The notes under the pieces are model-generated. The model searched no databases. It had not been told where the DNA came from and was given only the letters and a program-made list of their open reading frames with translations. From assembly GCA_028824555.1 (NCBI GenBank), contig JAPPDJ010000048.1, forward strand, positions 62,001 through 126,000: DNA of 64,000 nucleotides. Reading direction: 5' to 3'. Each line of letters begins with the position of its first letter. Position 1 is the stretch's first letter. Positions 1-8,680 of this stretch are shown piece after piece. This DNA is from Gammaproteobacteria bacterium (GTDB lineage: Bacteria > Pseudomonadota > Gammaproteobacteria > Pseudomonadales > Azotimanducaceae). The position numbers and the translations under genes were made by a program.

Positions 1-893
1 GCGGCATTCACTACCCGCTCGAACAGTTGCTCCACCATGTCAGGGCGCGGGTGGCGTACGTAGTAGTACACCTCCGCGAACTCCGGGACGATGTTGGGAG
101 CGTCACCGCCGTCGGTGATGACGTAGTGCAGGCGAGCGGTGGATGGCACGTGTTCACGCATCATGTTGACTATGTGGTTCATTGCTTCCACCCCGTCGAG
201 CGCCGATCGGCCCCGGTGCGGCGAGACGGCCGCGTGCGCGGCAACCCCGTGAAACTCGAACCGCCCCGATTTGTTGCCGTTGCTGCTCTCGGCCGCGGCG
301 AAGTTGCGGTCGCTAGGGTGCCAGTGCAGCACCGTGTCGACGTCATCGAAGAGCCCGGCACGAACCATGTACACCTTGCCGGAGCCGCCTTCCTCGGCCG
401 GTGTTCCGTAAACCCGCACAGTGCCTTCGCTGCCGCTCTGTTCGAGCCAACGAGCGAGGGCTATGCCGGCCGTGACAGACGCTGCCCCGAAAAGGTTGTG
501 GCCACAGGCGTGTCCGGAGCCGCCGGCTTCGACCGGCTGGCGTGTCGGCACGGGTGCCTGCGAGAGGCCCGGCAAGGCGTCGTACTCCGCCAGCACGCCG
601 ATCACTGGCGCTCCGCTGCCGCTCTCGGCGACGAAGGCGGTCGGGATGTCGGCAACGCCGCGCTGCACGGTGAAGCCGGCTTCCTCAAGGTGACCAGCAA
701 GACGCTCGCTGCTGCGGGTTTCGAGATAGCCGAGTTCGGCATACGCAAAGATGTCGTCCGCAAGCTCGATAGCGGCGGCCTCCTGCGCGAGCACGAGGGG
801 TTCCACGGCGTGGATGTCGGCAGTGGCACCTTGCCCGAGGCAAGCCACCGCAAGCGAGGCACAGAAGCTGATGGTGCGAGAGGGCAAGGGCAT
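1..893 (-). CDS. M20-family amidohydrolase (AbgB-like), N-terminal part, runs off the window edge
   Basis: Reverse-strand reading gives MPLPSRTISFCASLAVACLG...FAYAELGYLETRSSERLAGHLEEAGF...GVLAEYDALPGL...GGSGHACGHNLFGAAS, with a signal peptide and the M20 metal-binding motif GHACGHN. Not listed in the ORF track because it is open at the edge. Confidence 0.85.
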   Translation of the reverse strand, partial: MPLPSRTISFCASLAVACLGQGATADIHAVEPLVLAQEAAAIELADDIFAYAELGYLETRSSERLAGHLEEAGFTVQRGVADIPTAFVAESGSGAPVIGVLAEYDALPGLSQAPVPTRQPVEAGGSGHACGHNLFGAASVTAGIALARWLEQSGSEGTVRVYGTPAEEGGSGKVYMVRAGLFDDVDTVLHWHPSDRNFAAAESSNGNKSGRFEFHGVAAHAAVSPHRGRSALDGVEAMNHIVNMMREHVPSTARLHYVITDGGDAPNIVPEFAEVYYYVRHPRPDMVEQLFERVVNA

Positions 894-1088
894 GGCTCCG
901 GCGTGTTCCCGACGCGCGCACTTTGCCCTAGCCGTGCGCCGATGAACAGCCGCGATGCGGACGGCTCGGGCAAGAAGCACTGTCCGAAGGCAAACGGTCG
1001 TTGTGGCGCTGGTCCACCGGCACGTCCGAGGACCTCCGCTTTCGGCGCGTTGGGTAGAATCGCGCCCCGACGCCCGGGCTGGAACCCC

Positions 1089-2066
1089 ATGGACATCACG
1101 CGCAGCTTTGCCGAAGCGGTTGGCAACACCCCCCTGATCCGCATCAACACCCTCTCCGACGAAACCGGCTGCGAGATTCTCGGCAAGGCGGAGTTCATGA
1201 ATCCCGGCGGCTCGGTGAAGGACCGCGCGGCACTCTGGATCATCCGCGAACACGAACTGAGCGGCGCCCTGAGACCCGGCGGCACGGTGGTGGAGGGCAC
1301 CGCCGGCAATACCGGTATTGGCCTCGCGCACATCTGCAACGCCCGCGGCTACCCTTGCGTGATCTACATGCCGGACAACCAATCGCCAGAGAAGGTCGAG
1401 ATTCTCAAGACCCTGGGCGCCGAAGTGCGGGTGCGCCCCACGGTGCCCTATCGCGACGACAACAACTACCAGAAGAAGGCCGGGCGCTACGCCGCGAGCC
1501 TCGACAACGGCGTGTGGGCCAACCAATTCGACAACGTCGCCAACCGCCTCGCGCACTACGAATCCACCGGCCCCGAAATCTGGCGGCAAACCGATGGCGG
1601 CGTGGACGCCTTCGTCTCGTCTGTGGGCACCGGCGGCACGCTCGCTGGCGTCAGCGAATTCCTGAAGGAGAAGAACGCCGCCATCCGCACCGTACTGGCG
1701 GACTGCATGGGCAGCGCGCTCTACAGCTACATCAAGACCGGCGAGGCGACCATGAGCCAAGGGCCTTCGATCACCGAAGGCATCGGCAACAGCCGCGTGA
1801 CCGACAACCTCAAGGGCGCGCCGGTGGACGATGCCGTGCAGGTGTCCGACAAGGACATGGTGCGGCTGGTGTATCGCCTGCTGCGCGAGGAGGGCTGGTT
1901 CTTCGGCTCCAGCACCGGCATCAACCTCTCCGCTGCGGCCCAAGTGGCACGGGAGATGGGACCCGGCCACACCGTCGTCACGATGCTCTGCGACGACGGC
2001 AGCAAGTATCGCTCCCGACTGTTCAACGCCGAGTTCCTCGCCGAGAAGGGGCTGTCGCTGGACTAG
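1089..2066 (+). CDS. cysK: Cysteine synthase A-like PLP-dependent enzyme
   Basis: MDITRSFAEAVGNTPLIRIN...NPGGSVKDRAA...EGTAGNTGIGLA; the ORF 27..2066 is over-extended upstream and the ATG at 1089 fits the family start. Confidence 0.88.
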   Translation: MDITRSFAEAVGNTPLIRINTLSDETGCEILGKAEFMNPGGSVKDRAALWIIREHELSGALRPGGTVVEGTAGNTGIGLAHICNARGYPCVIYMPDNQSPEKVEILKTLGAEVRVRPTVPYRDDNNYQKKAGRYAASLDNGVWANQFDNVANRLAHYESTGPEIWRQTDGGVDAFVSSVGTGGTLAGVSEFLKEKNAAIRTVLADCMGSALYSYIKTGEATMSQGPSITEGIGNSRVTDNLKGAPVDDAVQVSDKDMVRLVYRLLREEGWFFGSSTGINLSAAAQVAREMGPGHTVVTMLCDDGSKYRSRLFNAEFLAEKGLSLD

Positions 2067-2115
2067 CACGCAAGTGCCCTGTGCCGAATCTGGCGTTGCG
2101 TTCAAGACGGGCCTC

Positions 2116-2202
2116 GTAGGGGCGACCCTTGTGGTCGCCCGTCCTGCCAGGCCGAGGCGGTTCGCTGTGCCGAAGACGGGCGGGGACAAGCCCCGCCCCT
2201 AC
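2116..2202. repeat. Two intergenic palindromes (gtaggggcgacccttgtggtcgccc and gacgggcggggacaagccccgcccctac)
   Basis: Same families as at 28158, 33951, 45069 and 49451. Confidence 0.8.
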
Positions 2203-2328
2203 GAACTGCGAGCGCGCTAGCAGGACGCGGGTACTCACGCCGAGGCTCCCCAACGCGCTCGCATGGTGCCATCCATGGTCGTTCGGTTGTATGGTTAGCG
2301 AGTCGGTGTTCGCGCAGGAGGATGCGCG

Positions 2329-3753
2329 ATGTGGCGGCGGTTGATGCGGTTCTTTGCGGCCTTGGCAGTCTGCGGCGCTTCGGTGGCACAGGCGGCTTCG
2401 GTTTGGGTGGTGGAGCTTGAGGGCGCCATTTCGCCGGCCTCGTCCGACTACTTCATCCGCACGCTCGAGCGCGCCAGCGACGAAGGCGTGGAACTCGTGG
2501 TGATGCGCCTCGACACCCCCGGCGGCCTCGACAAATCCATGCGCGACATGGTGAAGGCCATCCTTGCCTCCACCGTGCCGGTCGCCACCTACGTCGCGCC
2601 GAATGGCTCCCGCGCCGCCAGTGCCGGCACCTATCTCATGTATGCCAGCCACATCGCGGCCATGGCACCAGCCACCAACATCGGCTCCTCGACGCCGGTG
2701 AGCATCGGTGGCGGAGGAGGGTCGCCGTTCCCTTCTCCTACGCCCACACCATCGCCCATGCCGACGCCGGGTTCAGCGCCCGAACCGGAAACGTCCGACG
2801 AGGGTGACGAAGGCAGTGAAGGCAGCGCGGACGAGAGGCCGCCGCACGAACCCGCCGATGCGATGGGGCGAAAGGTGGTGAACGATGCCGCGGCCTACCT
2901 CAGAAGCCTCGCCGAACTGCGTGGCCGCAACGTTGAATGGGCCGAGGAAACCGTCCGTTCCGGCGCCAACCTCGCAGCCAACGAGGCGCTTGAGCAGGGC
3001 GTCATTGATCTCGTGGCCGAAAGCCTCACCGAACTGCTCGACGCCATCAACGGCCGCACCGTCACCATCGCCGGCGTCGAGCGAACGCTCGACACGGCCG
3101 ACGCCGAAGTCCAAACCATCGAGCCCGACTGGCGCTACGAGCTGCTCGGCATCATCACCGACCCCAACGTCGCCTACATCCTGCTCATGATCGGCATCTA
3201 CGCCTTGATCCTCGAGTTCTACAACCCCGGCATCGGCGTTGGCGCGGTCACCGGCGTCATTTGCCTGCTGCTCGGCGCCTTCGCCTTGCAGATGCTGCCC
3301 ATCAACTATGCCGGCCTCGCCTTGATCGCCGTGGGGGTCGCCATGCTGGCGGTGGAGGCGTTTACGCCCAGCTTCGGCATCGTCGGCACCGGCGGCGTAA
3401 TCGCCTTCGTCATTGGCTCGATCATCCTCATGGACACCGATCTGCCGGGCTACAAGGTGTCCTACCCCATCATCGCCGCCTTCACCGCGGTGTCGGTGGG
3501 CGTGGTGGCGTTCGGTCTTGGAGCGGCGCTCCGGATGCGACGGGCGCGGATTGCCACCGGAGTGGAGAGCATGGTGGGGGCCACGGCACAGGTGTTGGAG
3601 GACTTCACCACCAGCGGTCGGGTGCGCGCTTTCGGCGAGGTGTGGAATGCGCGCGGCGAAGGCGAGTTCCACCAAGGCGAAGATGTGGAAATCTCGGCCG
3701 TGGACGGCGTCATCGTGCAGGTGAAACGCACCGGGCCGGCCCGGGCACATTAG
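2329..3753 (+). CDS. NfeD-family membrane-bound ClpP-class serine protease
   Basis: Signal peptide, RLDTPGGLDKSMRDMVKAIL, GSRAASAGTYLMYASHIAAMAPATNIG, several TM segments and a C-terminal NfeD OB-fold-like domain. Confidence 0.88.
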   Translation: MWRRLMRFFAALAVCGASVAQAASVWVVELEGAISPASSDYFIRTLERASDEGVELVVMRLDTPGGLDKSMRDMVKAILASTVPVATYVAPNGSRAASAGTYLMYASHIAAMAPATNIGSSTPVSIGGGGGSPFPSPTPTPSPMPTPGSAPEPETSDEGDEGSEGSADERPPHEPADAMGRKVVNDAAAYLRSLAELRGRNVEWAEETVRSGANLAANEALEQGVIDLVAESLTELLDAINGRTVTIAGVERTLDTADAEVQTIEPDWRYELLGIITDPNVAYILLMIGIYALILEFYNPGIGVGAVTGVICLLLGAFALQMLPINYAGLALIAVGVAMLAVEAFTPSFGIVGTGGVIAFVIGSIILMDTDLPGYKVSYPIIAAFTAVSVGVVAFGLGAALRMRRARIATGVESMVGATAQVLEDFTTSGRVRAFGEVWNARGEGEFHQGEDVEISAVDGVIVQVKRTGPARAH

Positions 3754-3918
3754 GTGAGGTCCGTGGCGGAGTTTGACGATGCGCGGACGGAGCGCCAAGG
3801 GCGCGAAGGAAAGTCGAGGTGGGCCGGCATCTTGGGTGGCCTTGTCGCCGCTGCGGGCGCTGGCGTCAGCGTGGCGCTGCCGTGGTTCGGCGGCCTCGAA
3901 TGGTTGAAGGAGTTCAGC

Positions 3919-4725
3919 ATGGAAATCTTCGTGATCGTCGTCGTCGTACTTCTCGCCATCGTGCTCGCCAGCGCCTTCCGGGTTCTGCGCGAATACGAGC
4001 GCGGCGTGGTGTTCATGCTCGGCCGCTTCCAGCGCGTGAAGGGTCCGGGGCTCATCATCATCATTCCCATCCTGCAGCAGATGATCCGCGTGGACTTGCG
4101 CACCATCGTCATGGACGTGCCCTCCCAGGACCTCATCTCCCGCGACAACGTGTCCGTGAAGGTGAACGCGGTGCTCTACTTCCGCGTGCTCGAGCCAGAA
4201 CGCGCCATACTCAACGTCGAGGACTACATGGAAGCCACGGGGCAACTCGCACAAACCACCTTGCGCTCCGTGCTCGGCCAGCACGAACTCGACCAGCTTC
4301 TATCCGAACGCGAGAAGCTGAACGAAGACATTCAAAACATCCTCGACCAGCAGACGGATCAATGGGGCATCAAGGTCGCCAACGTCGAGATCAAGCACGT
4401 GGACATCGACGAGAGCATGATCCGCGCCATCGCCCGCCAGGCCGAGGCCGAGCGGGAACGCCGCGCCAAGATCATCCACGCAGACGGGGAGTACGAAGCC
4501 GCCCAAAGACTCGTCGAAGCCGCCCAGCGCCTCGCCAACCAACCCGCCTCCATGCAACTGCGCTACCTGCAAACCCTCACGGAAATCGCCGGCGAGAAGT
4601 CTTCCACCATCGTTTTCCCACTGCCGGTAAACGTGATGAACGCGCTGTCGAGCCTTGCGGCAGCACCAATGGAAGATGCCGGCGGGGAAGGCGAGGCGGC
4701 GACCCCCGAGGGAACCTCCGCCTGA
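3919..4725 (+). CDS. SPFH/stomatin-family (slipin) protein
   Basis: [62 protein letters not shown]; usual neighbour of NfeD. In-frame start at 3754 also possible. Confidence 0.88.
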   Translation: MEIFVIVVVVLLAIVLASAFRVLREYERGVVFMLGRFQRVKGPGLIIIIPILQQMIRVDLRTIVMDVPSQDLISRDNVSVKVNAVLYFRVLEPERAILNVEDYMEATGQLAQTTLRSVLGQHELDQLLSEREKLNEDIQNILDQQTDQWGIKVANVEIKHVDIDESMIRAIARQAEAERERRAKIIHADGEYEAAQRLVEAAQRLANQPASMQLRYLQTLTEIAGEKSSTIVFPLPVNVMNALSSLAAAPMEDAGGEGEAATPEGTSA

Positions 4726-4882
4726 GGCTCCTCACGCAATCCGCGGCGTGCAGGTCACTACGGCACGAGTACCTGGGCACCCACCCGATCGATCAAGAAA
4801 GCGGGCGAAAGGTCGGGTGCCGAGGATCCAGTAGGAGCCTGCACCGTAGGAACTGCGTGCGCCAACATCTTCGTATGGGCCT

Positions 4883-5731
4883 TTGCGCCCGCGTCTCAAC
4901 GTTCGTACTACTTGGAGTAGCCAAATCAACATTAAGACTTCCCTCGCCGCTGCGGCGGCAACCGCCGTAGGTGCCGTAGGCGCTTTTGCTGTGGACGATG
5001 ACCACGGGGACACCAACAACGCCGCCACCCTGCTCCCCATCGCACAGTGGAAGACTGGCGTGACCGATGGGCGTGGCGACGTGGACACGTTTCGGATCGA
5101 CATGGTCGGGCAGGCCGCGGTCGAGATTCGGTCGAGCGGTCGAACGGATACGGTCGGCAACCTAAAGGACAGTTCTGGAAGACTCATTGCAACCGACGAC
5201 GACACCGGGGCGGGTCTGAACTTCCGCATCACTGCCGACCTTGACCCCGGCGTGTACTTCCTTGAGGTAGAGGACTATTTCGGAACGCCCGATGGGAACT
5301 ATGCCGTGGCGATTCAGCTCGCCGCGTCAGGCGACCATGCCGAGACCCATCAGGCCGCAACGCTGCTCCGGCTCGTCACGGCACAGGAGTTAGAAGGAGT
5401 CAGCCCGGAAACGCTGCTCTCCACAGCCGGAAGGCTCGCTCAGAACGACACCGACATGTTCCGCATAGACGTGCTCCATGACAGCACACCGGTGACGATC
5501 CGCAGTGCAGGCAACACGGACACGGTGGGCGAGCTGTACTCCGCCGACGACTCCGGCTTGACCCTCCTTGAACAAGACGATGACAGCGGCCGCATGTGGA
5601 ACTTCCAAATTGAGACGGTATTGGACCGGGGGGTTCACTACGTTCGTGTGACCGGTGACAACGACACGGGATCGTACAGAATCCTTGCCGTTGCGCACGA
5701 TCAGCCTGAAGAAGCGAGCGCAACCCCCTGA
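4883..5731 (+). CDS. Secreted protein with tandem pre-peptidase C-terminal (PPC)-like domains
   Basis: Two repeats of the type DVDTFRIDMVGQAAVEIRSSGRTDTVGNLKDSSGRLIATDDDTG...DPGVYFLEVE; hydrophobic N-terminus; TTG start uncertain. Confidence 0.65.
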   Translation: MRPRLNVRTTWSSQINIKTSLAAAAATAVGAVGAFAVDDDHGDTNNAATLLPIAQWKTGVTDGRGDVDTFRIDMVGQAAVEIRSSGRTDTVGNLKDSSGRLIATDDDTGAGLNFRITADLDPGVYFLEVEDYFGTPDGNYAVAIQLAASGDHAETHQAATLLRLVTAQELEGVSPETLLSTAGRLAQNDTDMFRIDVLHDSTPVTIRSAGNTDTVGELYSADDSGLTLLEQDDDSGRMWNFQIETVLDRGVHYVRVTGDNDTGSYRILAVAHDQPEEASATP

Positions 5732-5867
5732 AGGCAACGCCCTGTGTATCGGGAGGCAACGCCCCCCTTTTGCGTGTCGGGATTGCTGGGGATCTGTCTG
5801 GATTTGCTGGGAATTCGCGGTAGCCGGCACCCGCTCTCACTGGCCCATATATGGTACGCTTCGTGCG

Positions 5868-6218
5868 ATGGGCGAGGCGAAGCGCGTGTCCGCGGTGTTC
5901 TATCGTACGGCGGACGGTGCCGAGCCCGTGCGCGCGTGGCTGAAGTCGATGGTGAAGGATGATCGGTTCAAGATCGGCGTGGACATCAAAACCGTTGAGT
6001 TCGGTTGGCCAATCGGCATGCCGGTCTGTCGCCCCTTGGGCAACAGCCTGCACGAAGTGCGCACATTCTTGGCGAACAGGACAGCCCGCGTTCTGTTCTT
6101 CGTGGAGGATGCCCACATGGTGCTGGTCCACGGCTTCGTCAAGAAGACGCAGGCGATCCCGCAGGCAGACATGACGCTTGCGCTGGACAGGAAACGCAAC
6201 TGGGAGTCTTCCACATGA
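5868..6218 (+). CDS. RelE/HigB-superfamily toxin (DUF891, phage Gp49-like)
   Basis: MGEAKRVSAVFYRTADGAEPVRAWLKSM...VRTFLANRTARVLFFVEDAHMVLVHGFVKKTQ; stop overlaps downstream antitoxin start. Confidence 0.8.
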   Translation: MGEAKRVSAVFYRTADGAEPVRAWLKSMVKDDRFKIGVDIKTVEFGWPIGMPVCRPLGNSLHEVRTFLANRTARVLFFVEDAHMVLVHGFVKKTQAIPQADMTLALDRKRNWESST

Positions 6219-6508
6219 CCAATGCGCGCAATTTCCACCTCGGCAGCAAGCTCGACGAGTTGCTTGAAGAAGACGGTGCTTTGGCCGACGCGCACGCGAT
6301 CGCCGTCAAGCGTGTCTTGGCGTGGCAGGTCGGTCAGACGATGGCGGAGATGGACATCAGCAAGAGTGAAATGGCCCGTCGCATGGGGACGAGCCGGTCG
6401 GCGCTGGCTCGGCTGCTCGACCCCGAAAACCCGTCGGTGACGCTCCTGACCCTGGACAGGGCCGCGACAGTGCTCGGCAAACGGCTCACCGTGAGCTTGC
6501 TGACATGA
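6215..6508 (+). CDS. XRE-family antitoxin
   Basis: MTNARNFHLGSKLDELLEEDG...MAEMDISKSEMARRMGTSRSALARLLDPENPSVTLLTLDRAATVLGKRL; ATGA overlap with toxin. Confidence 0.82.
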   Translation: MTNARNFHLGSKLDELLEEDGALADAHAIAVKRVLAWQVGQTMAEMDISKSEMARRMGTSRSALARLLDPENPSVTLLTLDRAATVLGKRLTVSLLT

Positions 6509-6610
6509 GGAATGGTTGAACAACCTGGGGCAGCTTGAAGCGACTTCGGATGGCGGTGTGCGGTGCCGTTAACCTGCCTACCCAACACACTAGCCTGCCA
6601 GCCTGCCTAC

Positions 6611-6810
6611 CCCACACACACAATCCAAGCATTCCGTCCCACAGGCCGAACGGTCGATTTCGCACGCTGCTGAACTTGGCTCCTGCCGCCCAATGTCGGC
6701 CATGCGCCGAAGGTCTCCCCCGGGTGGGAAGGACTGACGGGACAATATCAAGCGTGAGACATCGGCCATTGGGGCTGTGGGATGTTTGTGTGTCGGGGAC
6801 CGCTGCATTT
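6611..6810. repeat. Imperfect inverted repeat in a non-coding interval
   Basis: Arms read in opposite directions give near-identical shadow peptides: SSVRHRPLGLWDVCVSG on + and SSVRNRPFGLWDGMLGLCVWG on -. Confidence 0.55.
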
Positions 6811-7190
6811 GTCGCTTCAGCCCTCGCCGTGCCGCGCCAGCATGTCTGCGAGTTCGGGATAGCTGCCACGCTCGCCATCTTGGGACCCGGTCATCGCCAT
6901 GGCAGACAGGAAGGGTGTTGGCATGACGAGCTTATCAAGGGCCATTAAAGGCATTTAGCGTATCACGAAGCATTCATTAACATGCCAATGGATGTCTGCG
7001 CCGACCGTTGGTAATTGGCAGTGGAGCCGGCGAGGCTTGGCACGGGACACGCAGCCGCCTCACTCGTCGGCGGAATCCGGTGTCCTTCGCGATCTGGTCG
7101 AACACGTGCTGGGCGCAACTTGCGGCGAGGGTACAGAGTGCTCCCCAAGCCCGTTTGCTCAGTTTGCGGTCGAACCTTGCGCGGTTCCCA

Positions 7191-7955
7191 TCACGTGTTC
7201 TTTGCGACTTGCCAGGCCTTGGGGTCGAAGCGCTGGCCTGTGACGCCCTTGGAGTCGGGGCCCATCAGATACAGGTACAACGGCATGTGGGACTCCGGGG
7301 TTGGCAGAGTCGCTGGGTCTTCGGTCGGATAGGCCGCTGCGCGCATGGTGGTTCGGGTGCCGCCGGGGTTCAAGGAGTTGACGCGGACGCGGCCGGCGTG
7401 GGCGCATTCGTCCGCCAGCACTTCCATCAGGCCTTCGGTGGCGAACTTGGACACGGCGTAGGCACCCCAGTAGGCGCGGCCACGGCGGCCGACGCCGGAG
7501 GAGGTGAGGATGACGGAGGCGTCCTGTGCTTGGTTCAGCAGCGGCAGCAGGGCGCGGGTGAGCAGGAACGCGGCGTTGACGTTCACCTGCATCACGGCGT
7601 GCCAGTCGGGCGCGGGGTAGTGCTCGATGGGGTTGCGCGGGCCCAGCAGGGAGGCGTTGTGGAGAATGCCGTCGAGGCGTCCGTAGTCGCGCTCGATGCC
7701 TTCGCTGAGAGCGCTTGCGGACTCTTCGCCCAAGTGTTGCAGGTCTGCCGGGACGATGGTGGGGCGGGTTGCGGTTTCCTTCGCGATCTGGTCGAACACG
7801 GCTTCGAGCTTCGCGCGGGTGCGGCCGAGCAGCACCACGTTGGCGCCGTGGCGAGCGTAGGCCAGCGCCGCCGCCCGGCCGATGCCATCGCCAGCACCTG
7901 TGACCAATACGCAACGCTCCGCCAAGAGGTCGTTGGGGGGCGAATAGGCTGTCAT
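7191..7955 (-). CDS. YciK-like SDR-family oxidoreductase
   Basis: MTAYSPPNDLLAERCVLVTGAGDGIGRAAALAYARHGANVVLLGR...SSGVGRRGRAYWGAYAVSKFATEG (TGxxxGIG, YxxxK); adjacent to ubiG. Confidence 0.88.
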   Translation of the reverse strand: MTAYSPPNDLLAERCVLVTGAGDGIGRAAALAYARHGANVVLLGRTRAKLEAVFDQIAKETATRPTIVPADLQHLGEESASALSEGIERDYGRLDGILHNASLLGPRNPIEHYPAPDWHAVMQVNVNAAFLLTRALLPLLNQAQDASVILTSSGVGRRGRAYWGAYAVSKFATEGLMEVLADECAHAGRVRVNSLNPGGTRTTMRAAAYPTEDPATLPTPESHMPLYLYLMGPDSKGVTGQRFDPKAWQVAKNT

Positions 7956-8671
7956 GGCGGCGCTTCGGCGCGCGGCTTCCTGGCGTGCAGGATGTAGTTC
8001 ACGTCCAGGTTGCGGGTGATCCGGCAGCGGCGAGTGAACGGGTTGTATTCCATGCCGGCGATGTCGGCCACGACGAGTCCGGCGTCGCGGCAGGCGCGGG
8101 CCAGTTCCGACGGGCGGATGAGCTTTTCGTAGGAATGCGTGCCCTTGGGCAGCACGTTCAGCACGTACTCTGCGCCGACGATGGCGAACGCCCACGCCTT
8201 GGGCGTTCGGTTGATGGTGGAGAGCACCACGTCGCCGCCGGGTTCGGCGAGCTCGGCCAGGGCCTGCACGGTAGAGGGTGGGTCCGGCACGTGCTCCAGC
8301 ATTTCGAGGCAGGTGACGACGCCGAACTGCCCCGGTCCCTCGGCGAGAAAGGATTCCGGGGTGCTCGCCGTGTAGGTGATCTCGTCGTCGATGCCCCGCT
8401 CCAAGGCATGCAGGCGCGCCACCGCGAGCGGCCTCTCGCCGGCGTCGATGCCCGTGACGGAGGCACCCAGATCATGCAAGGCCTCGGTGACTAGGCCACC
8501 GCCGCAGCCCACGTCCAGCACCTTCCGCCCAGCGACCTGGCAGCGCGACTTGAGGTAATCGACGCGCGGGCCCTGGATGTCGTGCAGGGCGCGGAACTCG
8601 CCGTCGGTGTCCCACCAGCGGTGGGCGAGGGCCTCGAAGCGGGCAATCTCTTCTTGATCGGCGTTGATCAC
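7952..8671 (-). CDS. ubiG: 3-demethylubiquinol 3-O-methyltransferase (UbiG)
   Basis: MINADQEEIARFEALAHRWWDTDGEFRALHDIQGPRVDYL...GRKVLDVGCGGGLVTEALHDLGASVTGID. Confidence 0.93.
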   Translation of the reverse strand: MINADQEEIARFEALAHRWWDTDGEFRALHDIQGPRVDYLKSRCQVAGRKVLDVGCGGGLVTEALHDLGASVTGIDAGERPLAVARLHALERGIDDEITYTASTPESFLAEGPGQFGVVTCLEMLEHVPDPPSTVQALAELAEPGGDVVLSTINRTPKAWAFAIVGAEYVLNVLPKGTHSYEKLIRPSELARACRDAGLVVADIAGMEYNPFTRRCRITRNLDVNYILHARKPRAEAPP

Positions 8672-8680
8672 GGCAGGTCC

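Noticed and set aside
2773-4284. Long minus-strand ORF (503 aa) opposite nfeD/slipin
   Set aside because: Histidine/acid-rich, low-complexity shadow translation with no motif; the + strand has clear conserved proteins. Typical high-GC antisense ORF.
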